Shown: positions 47,158 to 58,292 of the stretch, in pieces
How the letters are laid out: each line of letters begins with the position of its first letter
Numbering within the stretch: the first letter of the stretch is position 1
Origin: Strigamia acuminata
Lineage: Eukaryota > Arthropoda > Chilopoda > Geophilomorpha > Linotaeniidae
DNA: 64,000 bases
Direction of reading: 5' to 3'
Assembly (NCBI GenBank): GCA_949358305.1
Contig: OX442314.1
Span: forward strand, 12,331,060 to 12,395,059
Notes under the pieces: generated by a model
Told to the model about the DNA's origin: nothing
Databases searched by the model: none
Seen by the model: the letters and a program-made list of their open reading frames with translations, nothing else
Translations under genes and position numbers: made by a program

Positions 47158-47478
47158 TGTAGTTTTGTTTTAAATAATATTTTTAATTAGTTACAGAGTA
47201 ATAACACTTTCAAAATTGTCAGGTTTCTCTGGTTTACGCTGTATAATAATAATAATATTAATAATAATAATAATAATAATAATAACAATGTACATTCGTG
47301 GTCATAAAAATCTTCCCGCTTAGCTTCAAGCTCATCTGTAAAATGAGTGTTTCTAAATGAATTCACCAAATGGTGCAAAAACTAATCGATGCATTGTGAC
47401 AACTTTGTGTGTAAATAATGCCACAGAACTAAAATATTTTTAGTTTTTACATTTTATGAAGTAGGTACTAAGAAACTT

Positions 47479-49809
47479 CTTCTGGTTTTCAATTAACTTT
47501 CTTTATAATTAGTTTTTGAAGTGTGCAGTAACACTGCAATGGCCAACCGTTGTTTGTAGTATCGTAATATCGAGTAATACAGATACAGCATATTTGTTCA
47601 TTTGTTTTCGCTTTGGAGCCGTTTGTTGCAGCTGGTTGTCAACCTGTTGCATATTTCTGCATTCATATATGGTGCGAGTTTCACATTTATTAAATCAGTC
47701 TATTTTTTTTTTCAATAATAAATTATTTATTTCATTTATTTTTATCCACTTAAGCAAACTAAGTACGTATTTGTTTATGCATTATTGAAGATACACTTTA
47801 TGCTGAAAAATTCAATTTCAACAAATTTGCATGAAATCTTTTATAAAAACAAATTTTCTTTCCTACACGTTCCTAATTTACATTTTATTGCATAAATCAA
47901 ACGCCAAAATTTAGCTTTCTCTATTTTAAAACACGCTCGCTAGCTGGCTCTTGGTTACCAAACAATCAACTCGTGCCGGCGCATCAACGAGACAACTTGG
48001 CACGGAAACCTTCTAAAACAATTTGGACTGCGAAACCCTTTTACTACATGTCACGGCTCTGTTTTTGACTCGTCAATTAAGACAAACCTCATTTACATTC
48101 CTCTTACTGCTTGAATTTGACTCTCTTTCAACGCTAATCGATTTTCCAATTAACAAAGAAATATTCCCGAAGAAATCAGGTGTGGAAGTCTCAGAACTTA
48201 ATCAAAGTGAAATCTAATTGTTGCTTCAACAAACAAAAGAAAAATGAAACATTAATTTCAATTCAATGCACGTTAATGCTACTCGTTTATTTACATACGT
48301 AAATTGTTTACAAATCAATTATTATCGTGCATTGCACCGCCAATTCCACTCGGATGATTCGAAGCAACGATACGTTTCAGTTTGGTTTCCTTTCTCTTCA
48401 TGAAACAAATTTTGTTTCTACAAATATTTACTTTTATTTTTATCTCCATGCGCATCTCCTGGCGTTTGTTTTTAGTTTAATACCCACAGCTTGTTTGTGC
48501 AGGCGGAGATGTAGATGCAGTGCATAGGGCTTTGCGTGCATGTGAGCTTGTTTTTAATTTCCGGTTTTTATTCATCGATTCATCCGTCCTTCAGGTGCAA
48601 TTTGTTTGCTGTGTAAGATGCTGTGTTTTTTGGACGAATTTCATATGTATTGTATAGTTGATGTAATTTGACTTTTTGATTTATTTCTTTGATGCGAAGT
48701 GTCAGTTTTTGATTTGTCAATTTTTATTTCGCAAAAGGGAAGAAAAAATGTTCTTGAAATGAAATTGGATTTAAAAAGGGGAATTAACGTGCGTTTTATC
48801 ATCGACAGCCATTTGTGTATTTCCTTCGATGAAATTAGACGTGAAAACGGGATTTAAGCAAGTCTGTGATCGACAGACAAATGCCATTATCTCCTTAGGT
48901 GAGATGGGAAACATGAAAAGTGCGTTTGTCATCGTTGATGGTCTCCCATTTTTTTTTGTTGGTGAATTGACGTTTTTCAATTCTGGCAATTATAAACTCG
49001 AAATTCAGCATAAGGGAATACAGTCTTCGCCAATTTTTCTTAGCTTTTGGGAGCAATTCAAATTTTCTAGCGTAAAATACTATTTTTAACTCAATTAGCC
49101 GTTTTCGTGGGCTTCATTTGTCTTTATTAAATGCATATATAGAATAAATTTAAGTCTCTTTCGTTCTTTTTCACTTGGAAACATGTATGGGCGATGCTGA
49201 ATTAATTAGAAGCCTTGATACAACGAATTGAATAATTGGACCAGCTATTATTCTGACAAAATGTTGTTACTTGGAGGTTTCCGCTTTGACTAGCCCTTTT
49301 ACCGGCTGCACTGCACGTGGATCGTACGGAGATGATTAATGTTCCGAAAATGGAAAGAAAGCTAATTGCGCGGCCATTCCGGGATTTAGTTTAAGACACG
49401 GGGGAATTTTTAGCGTATAGAAGGAAAAAAAATTCACTAATTAATGAATCAATAACTGAACTGAACTAAAAGAAGAAAAAAAATTGCTTTTGACTTCTTT
49501 TCTGTCGGATATTGGATTTTTTTTTCTTTCGTATTCTTTGTCGACATATGGTGCCGATATTGTAATTAATTTAATTAATTTACAAATTAACTGAAACCCA
49601 GAGTAGAATTCGTGGTTTTTTAAATAAAAAAGGTTAACTTTTTGGTTTTATCAGATTAACTTGACGCCATTTTCTTATCAACACGGTTCCATCACTAATC
49701 TCTTGATAATGATGTAACATCAGACAAAATCTTTAAAAAAAAATAAGAAAATAATCTTTTCAAATAATTGATAATCCGAAATTGTGGATTTAAATTTGAA
49801 GGATGTGGG
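47479..49809. other. intron-like noncoding
   Basis: No gene is called. A (TAA)n microsatellite lies just before this stretch at about 47245-47287. A 23-codon ATG frame at 48829-48898 ends at TAG|GTGAGA in phase 1 and so could also join the KChIP core, but codon content and context are poor. Confidence 0.45.
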
Positions 49810-50149
49810 ATTGATTGCGCCGCAGCGGATTGTTTTTGCGTGATTGTTTCTCACACGTGGGCAGCGTTTTGCCAGCCGACACTTCCTTTATCGATTTGAC
49901 TGCGAAACGAACCACCTGTAGCTCTTCCGCCAATCGGGGGCCGCGTCGATCGCTTTCCCGTTTACCCACCCCCGATGCCCGATCACTTGGGGGCGGACGC
50001 CGATGGTGCGCGCGCCATCAAACCGGTCGCTCGTGTTACGTTACCATCCCCGCCAACCTGGATGACGATCAACGCACCTCGAGCCGTGGATTTGCACTAG
50101 ATAACCATAACCGGGGTGACTGATGCGAGTTAGTGCCAGTCACCACTAG
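49810..50149 (+). promoter_or_regulatory. GC/CpG-rich putative promoter and 5'UTR
   Basis: The base composition changes sharply here: CpG-rich sequence (CGGGGGCCGCGTCGATCG, GGGGGCGGACGCCGATGG) extends up to the ATG at 50150, in contrast with the AT-rich flanks. A 103-codon open frame overlaps it but begins at TTG and is better explained as a leader. No TATA box, so a CpG-type promoter is plausible. Confidence 0.45.
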
Positions 50150-50324
50150 ATGGACGATCCAGGTGAATTGTACGATGACGAAGAGGAGGAGGAAAGAGAA
50201 AGACACGTTGACGACAAGCGGCGACTGCACGTGCGGTACGGAGTGTTGCCTACTCTGATCTGCGCTTACCGGCAAGTGGTACGCTGTCTGCGGCATGCAT
50301 GGACTGGGGTCAGGAAGACCATAG
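50150..50324 (+). CDS. candidate alternative first exon of the KChIP gene (acidic/basic N-terminus)
   Basis: ATG at 50150 is immediately preceded by an in-frame TAG, which fixes the start. 58 codons plus one base run to ATAG|GTAGGG. The peptide begins MDDPGELYDDEEEEERERH, then turns basic (KRRLHVRYG), has a cysteine-containing hydrophobic stretch (VLPTLICAY) and a basic end (WTGVRKTI). The final G in phase 1 completes the split codon with AG at 63762, giving glutamate before HESDELEM. Cysteines near the N-terminus could be lipid-modified, as in some vertebrate KChIPs; this is inference. Codon use and GC content are coding-like. The intron to the core would be 13.4 kb. Confidence 0.6.
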
Positions 50325-50794
50325 GTAGGGGGATGGTTGATTCGGTGTTGTGTAGTGTGTGCTGCGTTGTAATGTGGTGTTTTCGTTTAATTTTTCTGTT
50401 AACTAATCGCTAAATGGAAGAAATTGAGAGTATTTGTGTCGTTGAACTGCGTTGAGGATTATGGATTTATTTTTTTATTTTTTCTTAAGTGTTCTCCATC
50501 ACGTCCAGTCGAGATTAATCAAGTTTGATGGGATTTAGTCGAAGGTGAGAGGGCGGAGGAAATTGTGGGTGATAAAAATGATGATGAATATGTAGATAGG
50601 AATTGTAGAGCTTTTCATGGGAAAGATTGAGATAAGGAAATGTTTGAGGTGTGGGTCGGAGAATGCCATCAACTCTACTCAAGCGCCATTGGGTTGGAAA
50701 TTGCAGTGCTTAGTGCGAGAGATGGGATTAGCTTCTAACGACCAAATATACGCAGTCGTTTTCTTTTGGCTTTTTGTCTTATTCTTCTCATTTG

Positions 50795-50825
<31 letters not shown>

Positions 50826-52096
50826 GGGCGGAATTTTTGGGTTTATTTTAAATGAATTTGGCGGAGAGAGATAGAAATGGATGTAAATAAGTCGAGGTTT
50901 GTGTGTGGATGATGGAAAATGTGGATTTTCAATCGTTGTTATTGGATTTGCGTGTAATGTGTGTTGCGCATCGTTTTTTGGATATTGGGAAAAGTTGATG
51001 GAATGGTAAAATGTGAATTCGTTCAATTTTTTTTTTTTGGTTTGTTTCATATTGAAGTCTATTTTTTTTTTTTAAATCTATGTTCAATATGAACAGATGA
51101 GAATTTTATCCACTCTGGCGGCCGTTTTTGAAAGGTTGCATTTCATGAGATCTGAAGTGATCAGTAAATTTAGTTATGGTGGAGCATCATCACTCATCAG
51201 TAAGACAAATTGTGGGAATTGGGAATAATTGGATTTGATTTTATAAGGTATTTGTGTTTGAAAGAGAATTTTTATTGATTTCATAAAATATTTTTCAATA
51301 CCAATATGTCAGTTCAATAATCTTCTTGATTGAAACAAATATTTGCTCAAAATCACGGTAAACATTTTTTTACAGTCAATTCTGATGGCATAATAACGAA
51401 TCAAAATATTTTTTTAAGATCGAAGTACTAAAAATAGCAATAAAAATTATTCATTGAAAAAGAATTTTTTTTTAAAAAAAAAGTGACATTGCAATATTTT
51501 TTTTTTTTATATATTAATCGATTTCAATTAAATAGCCATTAAAAAATTACAAATGACAAAGTAATTTTAAAAAAAAACAATTTTTTTTCTATTTGTCAGT
51601 TGGCGTTTCTAGATTTCTCGGGGGGAGGGGGGGGATGGATATAAAGGCTTGGCGAGTCGTCCAATGGGAATTTCGGCGATTTGTAAAAAGCAGTGTGACA
51701 GTATAGGACCACGCGATATTTTTTTCACAAACCGACGAGTAACTTACTTTGCCGATTATGGCATGACTGATGTTCTCCCAACTTCAAAGAAAAGACATTT
51801 CTACAGATAAAAGAAAGTTGTGGATCGAAGTGTGTTGCAAGCCACTTTCCCATTTGTGTTCCAGGGGGGTGAATGGAGGATTTTACATTTTGCTTTGCTT
51901 TACTTTGCTTTGCCTTGCCGTCAAGTAAACAGATAAACGTCTTACATGTTAGATGTTTTGGATTGATTGCTTCAGACTCGAACATCGGATTCTGGCTTCG
52001 AGATCTTTTAGCAATGATGAGAAACGAAATGCAGGTTTTAACTTTTAAGATTTGAGGTGATTAATCATGGCACGACCTTGGATTCGGAATATGATA
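50325..52096. other. intron-like noncoding
   Basis: Contains a long T run (50798-50826) and a G-rich patch at 51619-51636. No exon recognised. Confidence 0.55.
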
Positions 52097-52345
52097 CAGT
52101 ATTGCCCCGCTTTAAGCCGAATTATGCCGCTATGCATTGGATTACCAACTTTTGAAAATTCCAGATACAAAGCTTATACCGGCATGCTCGTATGAAGTGA
52201 AACATGCCGTTATGAGTGAAAAGGCGGATTGTTTTTGTATTTTTAATTAAAAGAACCCAGATTAATAATTATATTGGAATTTGAGCCAGAAATTTGGGTT
52301 TTCTTGATATTCTAAAGGTTATTATTAAAAGGCAACATATTATTT

Positions 52346-52556
52346 CACCCCCATTTTGACTAGTTTTTACCCCCAAAAGAGGGTTTATTTTTCCCCCCAT
52401 CCAAACTCCCCCAAGTAAACTAAAGGGCCCCCCTAACTGTAATATCCCCTACTATTGTATTTTTCCCCCAACCAATTAACCCTCATTTATTTGTAAACGA
52501 ACCCCCAAGAATTATTTATACAACCCCCTACGTTTCAAACACGTTCCCCATTGTTA
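52346..52556. repeat. left MULE terminal repeat with periodic C runs
   Basis: About ten C runs separated by AT-rich spacers, mirrored by G runs at 53455-53615. CCCCCATTTTGACTA near the left end and TAGTCAAAATGGGGG near the right end show the arms are homologous. Confidence 0.75.
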
Positions 52557-52645
52557 CGTCTTGGCTACGGTTAGATTTTGTAGTATATAAGTCGGTCTGG
52601 AAGAATCACATAACCATAAAACACTGTTGCACAGTTGTAGTAACA

Positions 52646-53421
52646 ATGGCACCTACTCGACTTGTAATTAACGATTCCGATACCGATTCCGATAGTGGTG
52701 AGTACGAGCCGCCAACCAAACGGAAGACTTTTGAGTGGACGAAAATTCGAACCTTTTCTACGGGTGAGGAAGCCAAAGAATACATCCGGAATGAGAAAAT
52801 GTGGACTTGTTTTTGGACTACTTTGAAGCCGTATACTTGGAGCAATTCGTTGGCTGGCACACGGGACACTTCAAAGGCGCGCCATGCACCAACAACGGCT
52901 TGTAGTCGACCAACAACAGCATTAAAACACACGAGACATTTCGGGAGAGACTGGCAATGGACATCTTCATTCATAAGTTGAAAGGGATGGTGAAATGTTG
53001 GTCTTTAAAAAGGCACATGGAATCCGACGGTTACAACTGGAAACGAACAAAACCTAGCGTGATTGTCCGTGTACAAGGTAATGTTAAGTCTTACTATGTC
53101 ACCCCTGGTGGACAACCAAACTTAACAGACACCAGTGTAAACGCCTACCTGCGGCAAGAGGAGCGGAAAAGTTGGCGCCGATTCGACACATACCTGCACT
53201 CAAGAAGTAGTGTGTGGCTGGTTAGTATTACGAATGATGCATGGAGCACGGGAACGTGCACATGCTCCGTGTTTGCAAAAATTTATATTTGTAAACACAT
53301 TGTTGGGATAGCTGTTATTGAGAACTTGCTTGTTGTGCCACCGGAGGCCAAAACCATTCCCCTTGGCCAAAAAAGAAAGCGTGGGCACCCAGCTAAAGCG
53401 AAGAGGGCCTTGTGTACGTAG
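52646..53421 (+). pseudogene. MULE transposase remnant: N-terminus plus C-terminal SWIM zinc finger
   Basis: The ATG at 52646 starts an N-terminal piece (acidic MAPTRLVINDSDTDSDSG, then FSTGEEAKEYIRNEKMW). At about 52795-52801 the reading moves to another frame that carries the post-catalytic region: DYFEAVYLEQFVGWHTG, then a TNN motif and TFRERLAMDIF. The DDE core is missing, which I read as an internal deletion. A TAG at 52903-52905 interrupts the second frame within the TNN region. From 52957 the frame is intact to 53421 and ends with a SWIM-type finger (CTCSVFAKIYICKH, CxCx8CxH) followed by the usual EAK-P-GQKRKRG-P-KAK tail. Such SWIM tails are typical of animal MULE transposases. It cannot encode active transposase. 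Confidence 0.75.
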
Positions 53422-53815
53422 TGAGAAGACAGCGTTATGATATTGGGATTACGTGGGGGGTACTTTAGAAATTATTGGGGGTAAAATTGGTTGGGGGGCA
53501 AACACATTACTAGGGGGAAGTAAAGTTTGGGGCGGTTATCTAGTTTACACGGGGGGGTTTGGTTGGGGGAAAATTTTATTCCACTTAGGGGCCAAAATTT
53601 AGTCAAAATGGGGGTGGTTTAAATCGGACCCTTATTAAAATTTGGGTACATTTAGGCCGATTTCCTACATTTTGGGCATCTAAAAATGCTTTTTAAGCAT
53701 GTTTTGGTTTAATTCTCATTGAAAAAAATTCGTACTAACTTAAAACGGGGTTTACCGACATGCTGGTAAAACTCAAACTATACCGGCATGCGGCTTAAAG
53801 TGAGGTAATATGGTA

Positions 53816-54474
53816 AGTAAAACTAACCATTCTTTTTAAAGAAATAATGAAAAGATCTGTAGGCTTAAATAGAGTGGTTGGGAGTGTGGCAGCTATAAAA
53901 AACGCTCAATATGCTATTGCATGCGAGCAATCACCGTCTTGGGGTTCATTTACTTCTATCCGTATATCTTCAGGTAGAAGCTTCGTCTGATTTGTTTATT
54001 AGAGTATGAATTTTTAATTTTAATTAATTTTGAGATATTAATCAACATAATTTAAGTTTTACGAATGTTGTTGCGGTCCGTTGTTTGACTATAAACTGTA
54101 AACCGATTTGCTAACTCGATTGCAGTTGCAATTGCAATTGATTTAACAACAATTTAGCACGTACATCAGGGGAGGATCTGCATATTAAAACTAATGAAGC
54201 TTAAGCTTCAGGGCCTGTGAGATGCCAATCGCATCTACTTTTGGTCAGCACCGATGACCAATGCTGTGGACCAATCAGCTTGGGCCAATTGATTTTCTTT
54301 GCAATAGTAATTTTGAATTGAATTAAGTTAGCTAAGTTACCCAGACAAAACCTTACAGGATTCCTATTCCCGGAGGGGCTCCAGAAGCGACTTTCGTCCA
54401 TATTGGTTAAAAGTTTGGATGTGCTGTATGAGAAGGGGTTTTTAAAAAAAATAACAGTAATATTAATGATACAT
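53816..54474. other. intron-like noncoding
   Basis: No feature recognised. Confidence 0.5.
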
Positions 54475-55008
54475 TAGGCACGTTCAAAGTTTCAATTTAC
54501 CTTCACCATCACCAAAAAACGCTAGGGTTGGGGTATTCGAGTTCAAGGGTCAATGTTTGGGGATGCAAAAAAGGGAGTCACTCAGTGGTGACTAAAAGAA
54601 CCAAACAATCAAAAACAATACATCAAACAAATCAATATCGCAAATAAATCAAACTAACAACAAATTATAAATTGCACTCAAAACCAAAACCACGACTGGA
54701 GTGGTTATGAATCGGTTTATATCGGGTTTTGGTTTTTCCAACCAAATTCAAAATGGCCGCCTCGAACGTTAGATTGACGGATCAGACTTTCAAGCGTCAT
54801 AAACACTTTCAGGTGAAGCATCCACCTTCCAAAATGTGAGTAAATGCTAAATTATGTTTATTGGGCCACAACCACAATTCGTTGGTTAAATGAAAGATAA
54901 GGAATTTTTATACACCATAACAAACGGGTCTAAAAACGAACAAATTCACGGTTAGGCACGTTTTTACATACTATTTTGGCTGTTTTTATAAACTGAAACT
55001 TTGTACGG
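54475..55008. mobile_element. TIR element, GGCACGTTCAAAGTTTCAATT ends
   Basis: The left end after TTA has GGCACGTTCAAAGTTTCAAT. Near 54990-55008 a weaker inverted match (TATAAACTGAAACTTTGTACGG) is seen. Same terminus type as 63543-63663. It contains AAAATGGCCGCC at 54751, a strong start-like or YY1-like motif, and an ATG frame reaching AAAAT|GTGAGT in phase 2. Right border uncertain. Confidence 0.4.
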
Positions 55009-55145
55009 ATGTATTGTAATTTATTATAGTTTATTATAGTTGGCAAAGGACTATAGTGTGGCTATTCAGACCCTAACGCTGGTTGCAAAGGGCTACAGGA
55101 CCCCAAAGGAGTAGGTGTTCAGCTTTTCAAGATTTTGACGTGTCC

Positions 55146-55700
55146 TTAATCTTGTGCTGAATTTGGCTTCTTTTTCTGGCGCAGGAGATTGGCAAGTGAT
55201 TTTTTAGTTTCGTAGCACCCTGATTCATCTTTGATCTGATCTAGTACTCGATTGGGATTCCCATCCAACGATAACAATAATTTGAAATGATCTTTTCTTT
55301 CTTCGCTCATTTGTCGGATAGCTCTCTTGAACGGGTATTTGTTATATTCTTCCTCAAGTCTGTCATGATTATGCTCATCAATGATTTCCGAGACAAAATA
55401 CTTGTCCATTTTGGGAATAAAGGAATATCGAATATACGCTTGACAGTTCATTTTTATTGTCGATGATTGCCTTTTACCAGTAGATCGGCTTTGGTAGTTG
55501 CCAAAATGCACACAGGCATACGTCACACTGAAATACTTATTATCCGAACAAATCTTCATTTTTAACCGTTTGTTATAGTTTTCTATCGTCTGGCTTTTTG
55601 TTATCGTAAATAATGGAGAAAATGTACTGTCGCAGTACGCCATGTGTTTTTCAAGACATTCTTCCCAGTTCGAAAATAAATCGCGTTGATTCATGTTCAT
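55146..55700 (-). CDS. FAR1/ZSWIM-like protein, N-terminal half of a MULE-type transposase
   Basis: An intact 184-residue single-exon ORF running from ATG at 55700 to a stop at 55146. Its middle has a zinc-binding pattern of the WRKY-GCM1/FAR1 kind: a cysteine in YACVHFGNYQSRSTGKR, a second in MNCQAYIRY about 23 residues later, then EIIDEHNHD with the two histidines. It is followed by the KYPFKRAIR segment and a coiled, charged C-terminus (ETKKSLANLLRQKKK). In MULE transposases and ZSWIM proteins this region precedes the catalytic domain; here the ORF stops before it. It could be a domesticated DNA-binding protein or simply the intact front of a truncated transposon. Opposite strand to the KChIP gene, within its presumed intron. 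Confidence 0.55.
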   Translation of the reverse strand: MNMNQRDLFSNWEECLEKHMAYCDSTFSPLFTITKSQTIENYNKRLKMKICSDNKYFSVTYACVHFGNYQSRSTGKRQSSTIKMNCQAYIRYSFIPKMDKYFVSEIIDEHNHDRLEEEYNKYPFKRAIRQMSEERKDHFKLLLSLDGNPNRVLDQIKDESGCYETKKSLANLLRQKKKPNSAQD

Positions 55701-58256
55701 CTACGACGAGAGACGCAGTTTAACTATAAAAGTCAACTATAAAATTGATATTTATAATTCCATATTGATATTTTTGAACGTACACGAGACGTTCATCAAA
55801 CGTTCCAAAAAATATTTTAATCGCTGTGGAAAATTTGAATATATGTATTCAGTTTTGGTAGATTAAATATTTACCATGTTTCGGCTTGATCTCTTTTCTC
55901 CTGATCATGTTTGAAGCTTGGTTTAAAGACTTGATGAGTTGTAAAAGTTTAATTTGCTTATTTTGCATTTACCTATTTGGCCGTGTAATTGCCAACCATG
56001 TGTTTGTGACGTCAAGGCTTTTGTTTATAAGTGAACAACACGGTTGGAATGAAGTTGATATTGCGTTACATTTCTTGCTTCAAGCCTTTGGATGATGTGA
56101 TATTTAAAAATCGCTCAGGTGTTCAAACCCCATCTGCAGTTCTGCACAAGGAAAAAAGAAATACGAGAAGCAAAGTGCTAACAAGAAACAACAACGAATG
56201 GGAAATTTCGTCACCTCTAATGTCTATTACAAGAGAACCATTCATCTTCTTAGGTGTCTTTGGACTCTACATCTGGGTAAGGCGACACAATAACCATTAT
56301 TTACTCTCTACTTTGTGCGAACGAAAGGTGCTTATTGGAGTTTCTCTCCATTGACTGTGAAATCTAAATAACGTACTCGACACATAAAAGTTACCTATAT
56401 GATTGGCTCAAAGCGTTCACAGAGAGAAATTCGTGTGGATGTAAATGAGTAATAAACACGTGTGAAAAGAGCATGTTTACACGCTAATTTGAATTAATAA
56501 AAGATTCATTGCTTTAAATTATCGGAAATTCATGTAAATGCGCCACAAAAAATGTGTTATTGCATAAAATCCTTAAAAGCATAGATTTTTTTTTACCATT
56601 TATTATTTAAATCTTTCCATATTATACAAACAAAAGTTAATGTTGCGCTCATTATCTATTAAGGGTTTTTTGTTACAACTACTAAAGGTTTATCAGATGA
56701 CTTCAGATAAGCCGAAAAGTCTCCTAGGAAGTTTGTTGAGCATTTTTGTGCAGTTTTCTGTCAACCGATGTTGTTCAAAAATATATTTTACAATATATGA
56801 CACAAAAGTCGTCATATCCGGTTGTGAGAAGTCAAATAAGTGAAAGAAGTCACTTTTCCTTAACGATATTGAATGCACCTATTATATCGCTCTTCACTTA
56901 AATGCATTCCAAACTGGTCAGCATTTTGCGTTAAATAATGCATTTCATAATACAATTAGAAAATGCATTCATATTTGACAAACTACATTGGGAAAGCATT
57001 TCATAATACATTTTACAAAATATATTATCATTTGCTGACCAATAGCATGCTAAAATGTATTACTCAATGCATTCTCGAGAAACCCAATGGGAAATGGTGA
57101 AAGTTTGTCCGATTACTTCAAAACTGTACTAACATTCTTAATATCCTGCAAAACGCTTCATGTACTCGAGAACCCCTCTCTGGACTTGAGGACTGGACTG
57201 GAGAAAGGTTCCATGTGAACAGCAGTTGAACATCGGTCAGTCGGTCCTTAGAAATTGTACTAATTGACCCTGCTAGTTCGCTAACTGAATCTTTATTGGA
57301 GGTTTTTAATAAATTGTTGATGCTTGGCACACTATCGCAATAAAAAATGAATGTTTTGTTAGAAATTGTTCGGTTTCGTGAATTTAATGATAATTTTCAG
57401 AGTGGTGGGCTTTTATATCTATTATGCAGCTTGAAGCTGAATTCGGAATGAATTCTGCCTCAATTGATTTATTATCCTTTCAACCTTTATGACCTTCGTT
57501 GAATATATCTCGTTCGAAAAGAGCAAGATAAGGTGAAAGGGGGATTCGTTTATGGCCGCGAAACAATAAAGTTGGGGCTTCGTATAATCTTACCTTTATG
57601 TTTTTTGTTTTTAATTCATGAATAAGCAAAAGGATGTTTTTTTTTGTAGTTTAGGTTTGAAGTCAGGTTCAAGTGGATTGTAATTTGGATAATTAAATGA
57701 CTGGTGTTGTCTTTATTGTTGTTGAAATGTTTGTTTTGTTTGTATTTTTTTGTCGCTTTTGTTTTTTGTTACTCATCATTGGTTCGTTGTGTTGATCTTG
57801 ATCGTCCTGGAATTGAATTAATCGTTGAAGGTTCATCGATTATTGGACAAGGAAATTAACTAAGAAGTGCAGTCCAAGTTAAATCTCTGATTCTTGCCAT
57901 TTAACAGCTGAATGAGTGGTGGTCTGACGTCTGAGCATGCGCAGTGTACGCTATCCGTGATCAATTGATCAGAAATAACAATCGATGCAATGTCTGGAGC
58001 TGGACGAACTTGTGCAATGATAATTCAATGTCTACGGCAATTTTTACGCATTTGCAGCAATGATTTGCACGTGTAGTGTTTTTTTTGGTTTTGTTTCGAG
58101 GGTTTGTTGTTGAAATTCCATTTTTTTTCTTGTTTCTTTTAGTTGGAACAAGCCGCAGGTCGATAGGCTTAGTTAAATTTAAAAAGGAAAATATTTGTTC
58201 CAACCCAATTCTATGCAATGTGTTAGACGGGCGACACAGTCTCGATAATCCATCCC
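55701..58256. other. intron-like noncoding
   Basis: At 56875-56893 a GATATTGAATGCACC-TA terminus of the GGTGCATTCAA family is visible without a clear partner. 56885-57075 is rich in AATGCATTTC and AATACATTTT motifs. The - strand frame 57330-57118 is open for 70 codons after an acceptor-like site, with no family match; I do not call it. Confidence 0.4.
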
Positions 58257-58292
58257 GTTGCTAAGGAAACAGTCTGTAGTTACCGTGGAAAC
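58257..58292. promoter_or_regulatory. two RFX (X-box)-like motifs
   Basis: GTTGCTAAGGAAAC (58257-58270) and GTTACCGTGGAAAC (58279-58292) both resemble the RFX motif GTTRCCATGGAAAC, each with one or two differences. Their starts are 22 bp apart, about two helical turns. Possible enhancer in the KChIP intron; unproven. Confidence 0.35.

Larger units (their letters stand above)
46122..47478. repeat. 50-bp direct repeats flanking a MULE fragment
   Basis: 46124-46170 and 47432-47478 share ATATTTTTAGTTTTTAC, then TATGAA-TAGGTACTAAGAAACT, in the same orientation about 1.3 kb apart. They enclose the purine/pyrimidine tandem repeat and the MULE remnant. They may be a segmental duplication or ends of an unrecognised element. 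Confidence 0.45.
52331..53631 (+). mobile_element. internally deleted MULE with G/C-run terminal repeats
   Basis: Exact 9-bp direct repeats TTATTAAAA lie at 52322-52330 and 53632-53640, the length expected for Mutator-like elements. The ends GGCAACATATTATTTCACCCC and (inverted) GGGTCCGATTTAAACCACCC start long inverted repeats of roughly 200 bp. Within them, runs of 4-7 C (left, 52346-52556) or G (right, 53455-53615) recur about every 15-20 bp. The interior carries the remains of a transposase (separate entry). 1301 bp is far shorter than a full MULE. Confidence 0.8.
52097..53813. mobile_element. TIR element (CAGTATTGCCCCGC family) hosting a nested MULE
   Basis: CAGTATTGCCCCGCTTTAAG at the left is mirrored by CTTAAAGTGAGGTAATATGG at the right, flanked by TA (52095-52096 and 53814-53815). 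Subterminal blocks GGCATGCTCG (left) and ACCGGCATGCGG (right) also correspond. Without the 1301-bp MULE and its target duplication it is about 400 bp, a pogo-type MITE. A truncated relative is at 8678. Confidence 0.65.

Noticed and set aside
48829-48898. Additional phase-1 ATG exon (23 codons) before TAG|GTGAGA
   Set aside because: The phase fits the KChIP core, but GC content is low, there is no promoter-like context and one in three random donors would fit.
54753-54835. ATG exon (strong Kozak, AAAAT|GTGAGT donor)
   Set aside because: Ends in phase 2, which would put the KChIP core out of frame, and lies inside a TIR element.
57118-57330. 70-codon - strand frame after an acceptor-like site
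   Set aside because: No family match, no partner exon and no polyadenylation signal nearby.
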